A stretch of DNA of 64,000 nucleotides from Gordonia pseudamarae. GTDB lineage: Bacteria > Actinomycetota > Actinomycetes > Mycobacteriales > Mycobacteriaceae. The translations under genes and the position numbers were made by a program. Under the pieces are notes generated by a model, which did not search any database, was not told the origin of the DNA, and saw only the letters and a program-made list of their open reading frames with translations. The stretch lies in NCBI RefSeq assembly GCF_025273675.1, contig NZ_CP045809.1:1922001-1986000 (forward strand). Direction: 5' to 3'. Numbering within the stretch: position 1 is the first letter of the stretch; every line of letters begins with the position of its first letter. Positions 43,040 to 51,256 of this stretch are shown piece after piece.

Positions 43040-45100
43040 TCAGCCGATACCGGCGGCCACCTCGGTGCCCTGCCGGATGGCGCGTTTGGCATCGAGTTCG
43101 GCGGCCACGTCGGCGCCGCCCACGATGTGTGTGCGGACCCCGGCAACGGTCAGCGGATCGACCAGATCCCGAACCGACTCCTGGCCCGCGCAGATCACCA
43201 CGTTGTCCACCTCCAGCAACCGGGTACCGGTGACGTTGCCCGCCTCGTCGTGGAAGCTCAGATGCAGACCGGCATCGTCGATGCGGTCGTAGGTGGCGCC
43301 GGAGATCTGTTCGACACCCTTCATCGCCACGCTCGCCCGATGTACCCAGCCCGAGGTCTTGCCGAGTCCCTTGCCTTGCTTACCCGCCTTGCGTTGGACC
43401 AGAAACACTTCGCGGACAGCAGGCAGCGGGCGCGGTTTGGTGACGAAGCCGGGCCGGGACAGATCCTCGCTGACGCCCCATTCCTGTTCCCATTCCTTCA
43501 GATTCAGGGTGGGTGACTCGTCCACGGTGAGAAACTCGGTCACATCGAAGCCGATACCGCCGGCGCCGATCACCGCAACCCGTTTGCCCACCTCACGGTG
43601 ACCGAGCACCGCGTCGGCGTACGACATGACCATCGGGTGATCGACGCCGGGGATATCGGGCCGACGGGGGGTGACCCCGGTGGCGATGACGACGTGATCG
43701 AAGTGCTTGTCAATGATCTCCTCGGCGCTCACCCGGGTGTTGAGGTGCACGGTGACCCCGCGCACCTCAAGCTGGCGGGTGAAGTAGCGGATCGTTTCGC
43801 TGAACTCCTCCTTGCCGGGGATGCGGGCGGCGATGGAGAACTGGCCACCGATCGACGGCCCGGCCTCGAAGAGATCCACGTGGTGACCGCGCTGGGCCGC
43901 GGACACGGCGGCGGACAGCCCGGCCGGTCCGGCGCCGACCACGGCGACCCGCAGTGCGCGCCGGGTGGGGCCGAGGGTCAGCGTGGTCTCGCGGCCGGCC
44001 CGCGGATTGAGCAGACACGACACCTTCTTGCCGACGAACGCATGATCGAGGCAGGCCTGATTGCAGGCGATGCAGGTGTTGATCTCGTCGGCGTGGCCGT
44101 CGCGGGCCTTGTTGGGCAGGTCCGGGTCGGCCAACAAGGGCCGGGCCATCGAGATGGCGTCGACACGGCCGCGTTCGAGGATCTCCTCGGCCACCTCGGG
44201 GGTGTTGATGCGGTTGCTGGCGATCAACGGGATGCTGACCTCGTCACGGAGCCGCTCGGTGAACTTCACGAACGCCGCGCGGGGAACCGAGGTGACGATG
44301 GTGGGAACCTGCGCCTCGTGCCAGCCGATGTCGGTGTTGATCGCGTCGACACCGCACTCCTCGGCTTTGCGGGCCATGTCGGCGATCTCGTCCCAGGTTT
44401 GGCCTTTGCGGATGAAGTCGGCGATGGATTGGCGCAGGATCACTGGGAAATCGCGGGGGACCTGACGGCGGATCTCCTTGATTATCTCCACGAGGAATCG
44501 TTGCCGGTTCTCGGTGCAGCCGCCCCACTTGTCGGTGCGGTCGTTGGTGTGCGGGCACAGGAACTGATTGATCAGATAGCCTTCGCCACCCATGATCTCC
44601 ACGGCGTCGTAACCGGCCTGCCGGGCCCGACGGGCGGCCTGGCCGAACGAGCGGACGACGTGCCAGATGATGGGTTCGGTCATCCGCAGATGTTTGAACG
44701 GATGAATCGGTGACGGATCTTTGCCCGGTGCGACCTTGAACGGCGTGTAGCCGTAGCGCCCGGCGTGGATGAGCTGCATCGCGATACGGCCGTCGGCCCG
44801 GTGTACGGCACGGGTGATCCGGCGGTGCCGTTCGACGTCGAGACGGTTGGTGATCTTGCCAGCGAACGGCAGCAGCAGTCCTGTCCGCGAAACCCCGAAT
44901 CCTCCGGTGATGATCAGGCCCACACCGCCTTTGGCGCGTTCGGCGTAGTACGCTCCGAGCTTGTCGGTGTCCCAGATGCGGTCCTCGAGCCCGGTGTGCA
45001 TCGACCCCATCACGATGCGGTTGGGCAGGGTCAGACCGCCGACGGTCAGGGGCTCGAACAGTTTCGGGTAATTCGGGTTGGGAGTCGTGGGGGCTGTCAT
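43040..45100 (-). CDS. fadH: NADPH-dependent 2,4-dienoyl-CoA reductase
   Basis: This 686-residue FMN/FAD/[4Fe-4S] enzyme removes the extra double bond in beta-oxidation of polyunsaturated acyl-CoA. The N-terminal old-yellow-enzyme barrel has NRIVMGSMHTGLED and HAGRYGYTPF. Cluster cysteines are in CIACNQACLDHAFVGKKVSC. The C-terminal half is an FAD/NADPH module with AVVGAGPAGLSAAVSAAQRG and AVIGAGGIGFDVTEFL. The ATG at 45100 has AAAGG upstream; an in-frame start at 45115 adds five residues. Confidence 0.93.
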   Translation of the reverse strand: MTAPTTPNPNYPKLFEPLTVGGLTLPNRIVMGSMHTGLEDRIWDTDKLGAYYAERAKGGVGLIITGGFGVSRTGLLLPFAGKITNRLDVERHRRITRAVHRADGRIAMQLIHAGRYGYTPFKVAPGKDPSPIHPFKHLRMTEPIIWHVVRSFGQAARRARQAGYDAVEIMGGEGYLINQFLCPHTNDRTDKWGGCTENRQRFLVEIIKEIRRQVPRDFPVILRQSIADFIRKGQTWDEIADMARKAEECGVDAINTDIGWHEAQVPTIVTSVPRAAFVKFTERLRDEVSIPLIASNRINTPEVAEEILERGRVDAISMARPLLADPDLPNKARDGHADEINTCIACNQACLDHAFVGKKVSCLLNPRAGRETTLTLGPTRRALRVAVVGAGPAGLSAAVSAAQRGHHVDLFEAGPSIGGQFSIAARIPGKEEFSETIRYFTRQLEVRGVTVHLNTRVSAEEIIDKHFDHVVIATGVTPRRPDIPGVDHPMVMSYADAVLGHREVGKRVAVIGAGGIGFDVTEFLTVDESPTLNLKEWEQEWGVSEDLSRPGFVTKPRPLPAVREVFLVQRKAGKQGKGLGKTSGWVHRASVAMKGVEQISGATYDRIDDAGLHLSFHDEAGNVTGTRLLEVDNVVICAGQESVRDLVDPLTVAGVRTHIVGGADVAAELDAKRAIRQGTEVAAGIG

Positions 45101-45158
45101 GGCTCCGCCTTTCATGAGTTTACCGATGGTGGCCGGCTGCCGGCGTTGCTCGCCGGGA

Positions 45159-45707
45159 TCAGCCTTGGGAAAGTTCGCGTTCGAGTGCGGAGAGGACCTC
45201 GTCGCACCACTCGACCATGCTCTGCTCTACGCGGATTCCGCCGCGCAGCACCAGGTACTGGTGCAGCTTGCGTCCGGTCAGGTCCGCAGGCGCGGGGTAG
45301 TAGTCGCTTTCGAAGCCGGAGAACAGCGACAGCAGCGCCACGTGCTCGTCACGGTGCCGTTTCAGTTCCCCGATAATGGTCGCGAGGTCGCCGAATTCGG
45401 CGGCACGCAGTTTGACCCCGAGGTCGCTGCGCAGGGGGGAGACGGGAGTGGGGCTCATCGCCCATTCAGCCAATGCCTCGCGCCCCTGATCGGAGAGGGT
45501 GTACACCTTCTTGTCCGGACGCCCGTCCTGGGCGATCGCCTCGAAGGCGACCAAGCCGTCGGCGTGGAGCTTCTTGAGAGTGCGATAGATCTGCTGGTGG
45601 GTGGCCGACCAGAAGTGACCGATCGACCGGTCGAACTGCCGGCCGATCTCATATCCGGTGCCGGGGCGTTCGGCCAACGACACCATGATCGCGTGTTCTA
45701 GCGCCAT
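45159..45707 (-). CDS. PadR-family transcriptional regulator
   Basis: This 182-residue protein starts MALEHAIMVSLAERPGTGYE, a PadR winged helix, continuing with SATHQQIYRTLKKLHADGLV and KKVYTLSDQGREAL. The C-terminal dimerisation domain (Vir_act_alpha_C) follows. A TATAGT ends six bases before the ATG and tandem repeats cover the -35 region, so it probably represses itself. fadH lies directly downstream in the same direction and may be a target. Confidence 0.9.
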   Translation of the reverse strand: MALEHAIMVSLAERPGTGYEIGRQFDRSIGHFWSATHQQIYRTLKKLHADGLVAFEAIAQDGRPDKKVYTLSDQGREALAEWAMSPTPVSPLRSDLGVKLRAAEFGDLATIIGELKRHRDEHVALLSLFSGFESDYYPAPADLTGRKLHQYLVLRGGIRVEQSMVEWCDEVLSALERELSQG

Positions 45708-45713
45708 ACCCGC

Positions 45714-45743
45714 ACTATACCTGTGCACCAATGCACTATGCAA
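45714..45743 (-). promoter_or_regulatory. padR promoter, leaderless
   Basis: On the minus strand, -35 TTGCAT (45738-45743) and -10 TATAGT (45714-45719) are spaced by 18 bp. The -10 ends six bases before the ATG. Confidence 0.55.
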
Positions 45744-45782
45744 CAAGGAGACTATGCAACAAGTTGACTATGCAGCCAGGGG
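45735..45782. repeat. Three tandem 16-bp repeats over the padR -35 region
   Basis: Units at 45735-45750, 45751-45766 and 45767-45782 start ACTATGCAACAAG, ACTATGCAACAAG and ACTATGCAGCCAG. The first carries the -35. They are likely operator repeats. Confidence 0.6.
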
Positions 45783-45819
45783 TCGATGAGACCGGGGCCA
45801 GTGGAACCGGGGGACGATT

Positions 45820-45853
45820 GCAACTGAGGGACTGGGGCAACTGAGGGACTGGG
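45820..45853. repeat. Perfect 17-bp tandem duplication
   Basis: GCAACTGAGGGACTGGG occurs at 45820-45836 and again at 45837-45853, followed by a partial third copy. It lies just past the stop of the ABC transporter gene. Function unknown. Confidence 0.7.
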
Positions 45854-45869
45854 GCACCGACTGGTTTGT

Positions 45870-47630
45870 TCAGCCCGTGACCTGGTGTATCCGCCCGTCG
45901 CTCAGCTCTACGATGTCGTCGGCGATCGCCGCGACGGCGCTGTCGTGGGTGATCAGCAGCGTGGTGCGGCCGGCCGTGAGCCGATGCAGTGGTTCGAGAA
46001 TGCGGCGCGTGGACACATCGTCCAGACCCGAGGTCGGTTCGTCGAGCACCAAAACGGGACCCTCGCGCAGTAGCGCCCGTGCGATGGCCAGGCGCCGGCG
46101 TTGCCCGCCCGACAGGGTCAGCCCGTCCTCTGTGAGCAGGGCGTCGTAGCCGCCGGGCAACGCCCGGATGAACCCGTCGGCGTCGGCGGCCACCGCTGCG
46201 TCGACGATCTGCGCACGGGTCGCCTCGGGTCGGCCGTAGGCGATGTTGTCGGCGATCGAGCCGGCCTTCAGGGCGGTCTGCTGGGGAAGCAGGGTGATGT
46301 GTTCGCGCAGCGACCGCGCCGTCACCTCACGGATATCGTTGCCCGACACCGTGATCGTTCCCCGGTCGGGAGAGGTGAACCGGCACAGCAGGGAGGCCAG
46401 CGTCGACTTGCCCGCGCCGCTCGGGCCGGTCAGCGCGACGATGCGTCCAGGTTTCAGCGTCAGCGACGCCCCGTCCAGGACCGGGCCGTGATCGCGGACC
46501 AGGGTGACGTTCCGGATCTCGACGGTGACACCCCGGACATCGACGTCCCGGACACCGACATCCCGGACACCGACATCCCGGACACCGAGGGGGCCGTCCC
46601 CGCGCAGCGGCCGCGCGTCGGGCAGATCGGTGTCGTCAGGGCGTTCGTCGAGGATGTCCAGGATGCGTTCGGCGCTGACCGCGGCGGCGGCCATCGACAA
46701 TCTCGTGTCCGCGATCTCCTGCATCTTCGGGTACAGCAGCGCGAGATAGCCGGTCAGCGCCAGCAACTCGCCGACCGAGAGGTGTCCGGCGCGCACCTGC
46801 CAGGCACCGGTCACCGCGATGGCCAGGGTGACCACGACTTCTCCGACCCCCAGCACCGACCCGAAACCGAGTTCGATCCGCGACTGGGCCAGGCGTGCGG
46901 CCATCCAGGCCTTGCCGCGCAGGTGCAGGTCGGCGTGCTCGCGCCGCTGCTGGTTGTAGGCGACGGCCGTTTCGTGGCCGGTGAGCGCGGTGGTCACCGC
47001 GACCGCGATATCGCTGTTGGCCAGACGTTCGGCGCGCGTGGCCGAGGTCTGCCGCCGGCCGAACCAGGCCGAGGCGAACCACAGTCCGGGGATGGCGGCC
47101 AGCGCCACCAGTGCGACCTGCCAGCTCATCACGAACGCGACCACGGCGAGCCCGGCGACGTTCACCGAGGCGATGGCCAGCTGCAGGATCCCGGAGCCGA
47201 GGAGGTGTTCGACGGCGTCGAGGTCGTCGGAGTGCCGGGTGACCAGGTCACCCACCCCGTAGCGCCGATGGGTGGACACCGACAGTTGCTGGGTGTGCGC
47301 GAACAGTCTGTCGCGTAGGCGGAGCACCACCCGCTCGGACACGCCGAGCGCGGTCATCTGCCCGGCGTAGTCGGCACCCGTGGACACGGTGGTGATCGCG
47401 AGCCACACCGCGGCGAGTACCGCCACCTCGGTGAACGTGGTCGCGTCCAGGGTGCCGTTGATGATGTCGGCCAGCACGAACACCGACACCGTCTCGGCGA
47501 TCGCCGAGAACAGCAGCAACACTCCCGCGCCGAGGTAGCACCTGCCCTCGCCCGCTGTGGCGGCGCGCAGCCGCCGCCACAGCGTGCGCATGGTGGGGGC
47601 CTGGCTGTTGGCGGGCTGGTCGTCGTGCAT
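45870..47630 (-). CDS. ABC transporter, fused permease and ATPase (exporter type)
   Basis: This 586-residue half-exporter has six membrane helices in the N-terminal 320 residues, then an ATPase with Walker A ALTGPSGAGKSTLASLL, Q-loop LLPQQTALK, signature LTLSGGQRRRLAIARALL, Walker B VLVLDEPTSGLDD and the H-loop LLITHDSAVA. It resembles CydCD-like and peptide exporters. The linker before the ATPase holds an in-frame repeat GVRDV, absent from normal members. The start at 47630 is uncertain; a GTG at 47678 is in frame. Substrate unknown; small-peptide frames lie upstream. Confidence 0.85.
   Translation of the reverse strand: MHDDQPANSQAPTMRTLWRRLRAATAGEGRCYLGAGVLLLFSAIAETVSVFVLADIINGTLDATTFTEVAVLAAVWLAITTVSTGADYAGQMTALGVSERVVLRLRDRLFAHTQQLSVSTHRRYGVGDLVTRHSDDLDAVEHLLGSGILQLAIASVNVAGLAVVAFVMSWQVALVALAAIPGLWFASAWFGRRQTSATRAERLANSDIAVAVTTALTGHETAVAYNQQRREHADLHLRGKAWMAARLAQSRIELGFGSVLGVGEVVVTLAIAVTGAWQVRAGHLSVGELLALTGYLALLYPKMQEIADTRLSMAAAAVSAERILDILDERPDDTDLPDARPLRGDGPLGVRDVGVRDVGVRDVDVRGVTVEIRNVTLVRDHGPVLDGASLTLKPGRIVALTGPSGAGKSTLASLLCRFTSPDRGTITVSGNDIREVTARSLREHITLLPQQTALKAGSIADNIAYGRPEATRAQIVDAAVAADADGFIRALPGGYDALLTEDGLTLSGGQRRRLAIARALLREGPVLVLDEPTSGLDDVSTRRILEPLHRLTAGRTTLLITHDSAVAAIADDIVELSDGRIHQVTG
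46533..46590. repeat. 15-bp in-frame repeat inside the ABC transporter gene
   Basis: Near-identical units of ACCGACATCCCGGAC encode VRDVG, VRDVG, VRDVD in the linker between membrane and ATPase domains. It probably grew by slipped replication. Confidence 0.75.
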
Positions 47631-47682
47631 GGCTGCTTTCAAGGGAGACGCGGTGTCCGGCGTTCGGTGTGCGGACACATTT

Positions 47683-47715
47683 CGCGCCCGGGACCACGGT
47701 GCGGTCCCGGGCGCG
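47683..47715. terminator. Strong GC hairpin upstream of the ABC transporter gene
   Basis: Thirteen-base perfect arms CGCGCCCGGGACC and GGTCCCGGGCGCG with a 7-base loop. No T-run follows on either side. It lies between a micro-ORF and the transporter and may end or attenuate transcription. Confidence 0.55.
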
Positions 47716-47743
47716 AGAAATGAGGGGATTCAGTGGGCCGGTA

Positions 47744-47857
47744 TCACTGCCAGACCCAGTCCCAGCGCCGCTGTGCCGGATTCCACCGACGCACACGGCG
47801 GCGGCGGGTAGTGTTTCCGCGCGAACGGTTCTTCGGGGGGGCACCATGATTCGGCAT
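47744..47857 (-). CDS. Possible Arg/Trp-rich micro-ORF (37 residues)
   Basis: This ATG follows AAAGGAA by four bases. The frame reads MPNHGAPPKNRSRG, then an Arg-rich run and WNPAQRRWDWVWQ. A second overlapping frame contains HYPPPPC and ALGLGLAVIPAH and has similar codon character but no clear start. Either may be a real small peptide upstream of the exporter, or neither. The rest of 47716-47994 shows nothing else. Confidence 0.3.
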   Translation of the reverse strand: MPNHGAPPKNRSRGNTTRRRRVRRWNPAQRRWDWVWQ

Positions 47858-47994
47858 CGATTTCCTTTCGTCGCGCCGGCTTCGTCGCCGACACCGATGA
47901 CTGTAGGAACCGAACCTGCCCGTCCCCTTGGCCGCAACTGTCAGTTGTCTGGACGCGGCGACGCACGATGTGCCCACCGGCTGCGGACGACGAA

Positions 47995-48033
47995 ACGCCG
48001 TCGGGATCGCCGTGTGGGCGACCCCGACGGCGT
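47995..48033 (-). terminator. Terminator of the nsrR-hmp-membrane protein unit
   Basis: Seventeen-base arms (47995-48011 and 48017-48033) with one mismatch and a 5-base loop lie 18 bp past the membrane protein stop. On the minus strand the stem is followed by TTC. Confidence 0.65.
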
Positions 48034-48050
48034 CGTCGAGATCCGATCGA

Positions 48051-48485
48051 TCAGGCCTGCAGCATCAGGATCCCGAGCGCGATCAGGGCGGGCACTTTGA
48101 CCAGTTCGAGACCCACGTAGACGAAGTGGATCTTGCTGCGGTGTGAGTGGTCGCCGCCGGCGAGGATCGCATCCGAGCGTTTGGTCAGTACGGGCCGGAC
48201 CCCGATGATCTGGGCGGCGAGTGCGGCCACCGCCACGGCCAGCGCCACCACGATGCCGGTGTCGGCGAACGAGCCGACGGCCAGCGTGATGATCAAAACC
48301 ACCGCCCAAACCGTCTCGACACTATTGAGCGCGCGAAACACCAAGCGCCCGATGCCCAATCCGAGTGGAATCGTAATTCCCGGCGCCCGGAACTTCAGCG
48401 GGGCCTCGATGAACGAGATCGCGCACACCATGCCCAGCCACACGAAGGTGACGGCCACGGCCAGTGCCTGGGCGCCGGACATCAT
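48051..48485 (-). CDS. Small integral membrane protein after hmp
   Basis: This 144-residue protein has four predicted membrane segments: LAVAVTFVWLGMVCAISFIE, then VETVWAVVLIITLAVG, GIVVALAVAVAALAAQIIGV and LVKVPALIALGILML. HSHRSKIHFVYVGLE lies between helices 3 and 4. The function is unknown to me. The start overlaps the hmp stop by 4 bp (ATGA), so it is coupled to NO detoxification. Confidence 0.75.
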   Translation of the reverse strand: MMSGAQALAVAVTFVWLGMVCAISFIEAPLKFRAPGITIPLGLGIGRLVFRALNSVETVWAVVLIITLAVGSFADTGIVVALAVAVAALAAQIIGVRPVLTKRSDAILAGGDHSHRSKIHFVYVGLELVKVPALIALGILMLQA

Positions 48486-49666
48486 GCCGCCCCGACGCGA
48501 ACCAGTTCGGGACCGAAGGTCTCGTAGTGGATCTGGTTCTCCGGAATGCCACGGTCGATCAGCTGTGCCCGGATCGCGCTGAGGAACTCGGCCGGACCGC
48601 ACAGTAGTGCATGCGAATCATCTTGCAGATCAACCCCTTCCAGGTTCATGAAGCCGGTGCGCACCCGATCGGAGGCACCGGGGACGTGGCCCTCCTCGTA
48701 CCACTGGGTCAGCTGTGCGTTCGGCAGCTGCTCGACGAGGGCGGCCAATTGTCCGCGGTGCGGCTGGCGCGCGCGGGAGCGATCGGCGTGCAGAACGGTG
48801 ATGTGCCGTGAATCCTGCTGGGCGGCAAGCGCGGTGAGCACACCGATCGCCGGGGTGCAGCCGATGCCCGCCGAGGCGATCAGCAGCGGTGTTCCGTCGT
48901 CGGGGACCACCAGGTCGCCGAACGGGGTGCTCACGTGCAGGGTGTCGCCCTCGAAGACCTGCTCGTGCAGGAACCCGGACACCTCGCCGACGTTCTTGAT
49001 GCTGATCTGCCAGTCCGGCCGGTCGGTGGCCCCGGTGAGTGAGTACTGGCGGATCTGGCGGGCACCGTCGGCGAGTGGAACCTGCACCGAAATATACTGT
49101 CCGGCATGGAAAGACGGCAACGGTGAGCCGTCGGTGGCGGCGATGGTCAGCGAGATGGTGTCGGGGGACTGGTACTGCCGCCCGGTGACCACCACATCAC
49201 GCCACACGTCGCCGGGTGCCACGCCGGCCTGCTGGTACAGGTGGTTCTCCTCGGTGATCAGCGCGTCGGCCATCTGCCAGTACAGGGCGTCCCAGGCCTC
49301 GGCCACCTCCGGTGTCACCGCCTCGCCGAGAACATCGACGATGGCTTCGAACAGGTACTTGTGGACGATCTGGTACTGATCGCGGGTGATGCCCAGCGAC
49401 GCGTGCTTGTGGGCGATGCGCTTCAGGATGAACTGCTGCCGCGCCCGGTCCGGGACCAGCTGCAGCTGGGCGTAGGCGGCGACAGAACCCGCCAGCGCCT
49501 GCGGCTGCGCGCCGGTCTTCTGGTGTGTCCGGTTGAACAGATTGTCCAGCAGATCGGGGTGTGCGCCGAACAGACGTCCGTAGAAGTTCGGCGTGATCTC
49601 GGGGATCGCGGCGCCGACCGCGGGCAGGGTGGCCTCGATGGTTGCGAGATGCGATTCGGACAGCAT
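48482..49666 (-). CDS. hmp: Flavohemoglobin, nitric oxide dioxygenase
   Basis: This 394-residue protein converts NO and O2 to nitrate with NAD(P)H. The N-terminal globin domain (about 1-137) has the heme-proximal His in ILKRIAHKHASLGI. The FAD domain has YSLTGA (RxYS type: RQYSLTG) and the NAD domain has LLIASAGIGCTPAIGVL and ALLCGPAEFL. The gene follows nsrR on the same strand, with a 92-bp gap. Confidence 0.93.
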   Translation of the reverse strand: MLSESHLATIEATLPAVGAAIPEITPNFYGRLFGAHPDLLDNLFNRTHQKTGAQPQALAGSVAAYAQLQLVPDRARQQFILKRIAHKHASLGITRDQYQIVHKYLFEAIVDVLGEAVTPEVAEAWDALYWQMADALITEENHLYQQAGVAPGDVWRDVVVTGRQYQSPDTISLTIAATDGSPLPSFHAGQYISVQVPLADGARQIRQYSLTGATDRPDWQISIKNVGEVSGFLHEQVFEGDTLHVSTPFGDLVVPDDGTPLLIASAGIGCTPAIGVLTALAAQQDSRHITVLHADRSRARQPHRGQLAALVEQLPNAQLTQWYEEGHVPGASDRVRTGFMNLEGVDLQDDSHALLCGPAEFLSAIRAQLIDRGIPENQIHYETFGPELVRVGAA

Positions 49667-49758
49667 GGCTACTCCAATCTGTGCCGGGGGCTTTCCGGCT
49701 GTTTCGATGCCCAGGCGGTCGGCCTGGGGTGAGTCTGGGGTGAGTCTGGGGTCGGGGA

Positions 49759-50247
49759 CTATCCGGTGCCGACGTCGGTGTCGGTGATCTTGAGGACGGA
49801 AGAGCTTGTCCAGGTGGGCTTTCCAAGACTGAGCAACGTTGCTCGGGTGGGCGGCCCGGTGAGTTCGTCGATCGTGTGCTCATCAAGCGCGTCGTAAAAG
49901 GCGGCCTGCGCCTGGGCAAGGGCCTTACGTAGCCGGCAGGCGCCCTTCAGCGGGCAGGGTTGCGGCCCTTCGCAATCGACGACCTCGCCCTCTCCTTCGA
50001 GCTTGCGGGCCAGCCAGCCCACCCGGGCGGTGCGACCCAGCTCGGTGATCGCGACACCCCCGGTACGCCCGCGCCGCGAGTGGACGATGCCGAGCTCGGC
50101 GAGCCGGCTGACGACCTTGGCCACGTGTGTGTACGGGACGGCCAACTCCGCCGCCAGATCCCGGGAGGTGAGCGCGGTGTCCGCCGGGGCGGTGACCAGA
50201 CGCATCACGACCCGGAGTCCGATGTCGGTGAAGCGGGTGAGTTGCAT
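49759..50247 (-). CDS. nsrR: Rrf2-family NO-sensing repressor NsrR
   Basis: This 162-residue protein starts MQLTRFTDIGLRVVMRLVTA, typical of NsrR. A winged helix with PYTHVAKVVSRLAELGIVHS follows. Three Fe-S cysteines are in DCEGPQPCPLKGACRL. The [4Fe-4S] cluster reacts with NO to release DNA. It lies upstream of hmp, which it should repress, and has a palindrome directly before its own gene. Confidence 0.92.
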   Translation of the reverse strand: MQLTRFTDIGLRVVMRLVTAPADTALTSRDLAAELAVPYTHVAKVVSRLAELGIVHSRRGRTGGVAITELGRTARVGWLARKLEGEGEVVDCEGPQPCPLKGACRLRKALAQAQAAFYDALDEHTIDELTGPPTRATLLSLGKPTWTSSSVLKITDTDVGTG

Positions 50248-50250
50248 GAA

Positions 50251-50276
50251 CCCAGATAACTAAATTGGTATCTGGG
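50251..50276. promoter_or_regulatory. Probable NsrR operator
   Basis: CCCAGATA-N10-TATCTGGG, 8-base perfect arms, sits four bases before the nsrR start codon in an A/T-rich patch. Position suggests autoregulation of the nsrR-hmp unit. Confidence 0.6.
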
Positions 50277-50356
50277 ATGTCAATTAAAAAGTGAGCCGGG
50301 TCACCGTCATTCGGGAGAAGATGAGGACAAGGTCCCTCGGTACCGGGTAGGACTGC

Positions 50357-51256
50357 TCAGCGCAGCAGTCGGTCACCGGCCCGCAACAGCGCACTGGGCA
50401 GCGTTCTGCCGATCAGACGCTGCGCGATCCTCGCCGCCGCGATCGCCCGCTCCAGATCGACATCCACCGCGATTCCGCTGTCGCGCAACATGTAGACGAG
50501 GTCCTCGGTGGCGATGTTGCCGCTGGCACCCGGCGCGAAAGGGCAGCCGCCCACGCCGCCGACGGATGCGTCGAGCCGGTTCACCCCGGCCAGCACCGCC
50601 GCGTAGGCGCTGGCCAGCCCGGTCCCGCGGGTGTTGTGGAAATGGCAACCCAGGGGCAACCCTCCGATCGCCGGGCGCACCCGGTCGAGTAAGGCGGTCA
50701 CCCTTCCTGGCGTCGTGGTGCCGATCGTGTCGGCGACGGCGATCCGGTCGGCTCCCGACTCCACCGCCGCGTCGACGATGCGCAGCACCCGTTCGGCCGG
50801 CGTCGGACCGTCGAACGGGCAGTCCCACGCGGTGGCGATGATGACCTCCACGGTCGCGTTCGCGTCATGGGCGATCGCCGCGATCTCGGGGATCGCGGCC
50901 GTGGCGGCGGCGCTGTCGCGCCCCACATTGGCACGGCTGTGCGCATCGGCGGCCGACACCACGTACTCGATCGAGTTCAGGCCCGCGTCCAGAGCCCTGC
51001 GTGCCCCGTTGGGGCTGGCCACCAGGGCAGAAAAGGCGATGTCGGGAAAGCGCGCGAGCTCGGCGGCGAAATCCGGCGCGTCGGCGAGCGCGGGCACCTT
51101 GCTCGGCGAGACGAAGGCGGTCGCCTCGACCTCGGTGACACCCGTGGCCGCGATGGCCTCCAGGAGTTCGACCTTCGCCTCGGTGGGGATCGGTTCCTCG
51201 ATCTGCAGGCCGTCGCGCAGCGCGACCTCCCGTAATGTCACATGCGTCGCGGTCAC
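50357..51256 (-). CDS. Hydroxymethylglutaryl-CoA lyase-like protein
   Basis: This 299-residue HMGL-like TIM barrel starts with VTLREVALRDGLQIEEPIPT (the RDGxQ catalytic and metal motif). It has FVSPSKVPALADA, the metal HxH-type CHFHNTRGTG, and the Cys loop VGGCPFAPGASGN. It splits HMG-CoA or a related 3-hydroxy-3-methylacyl-CoA (leucine, isoprenoid or citronellol-type routes). GTG start with GAGGAGG, overlapping the CoA-transferase stop by 4 bp. Confidence 0.9.
   Translation of the reverse strand: MTATHVTLREVALRDGLQIEEPIPTEAKVELLEAIAATGVTEVEATAFVSPSKVPALADAPDFAAELARFPDIAFSALVASPNGARRALDAGLNSIEYVVSAADAHSRANVGRDSAAATAAIPEIAAIAHDANATVEVIIATAWDCPFDGPTPAERVLRIVDAAVESGADRIAVADTIGTTTPGRVTALLDRVRPAIGGLPLGCHFHNTRGTGLASAYAAVLAGVNRLDASVGGVGGCPFAPGASGNIATEDLVYMLRDSGIAVDVDLERAIAAARIAQRLIGRTLPSALLRAGDRLLR

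Noticed and set aside
46533..46590. CRISPR-like short repeats
   Set aside because: The units are 15 bp, contiguous and in frame inside an ABC transporter gene, with no spacers or cas genes.
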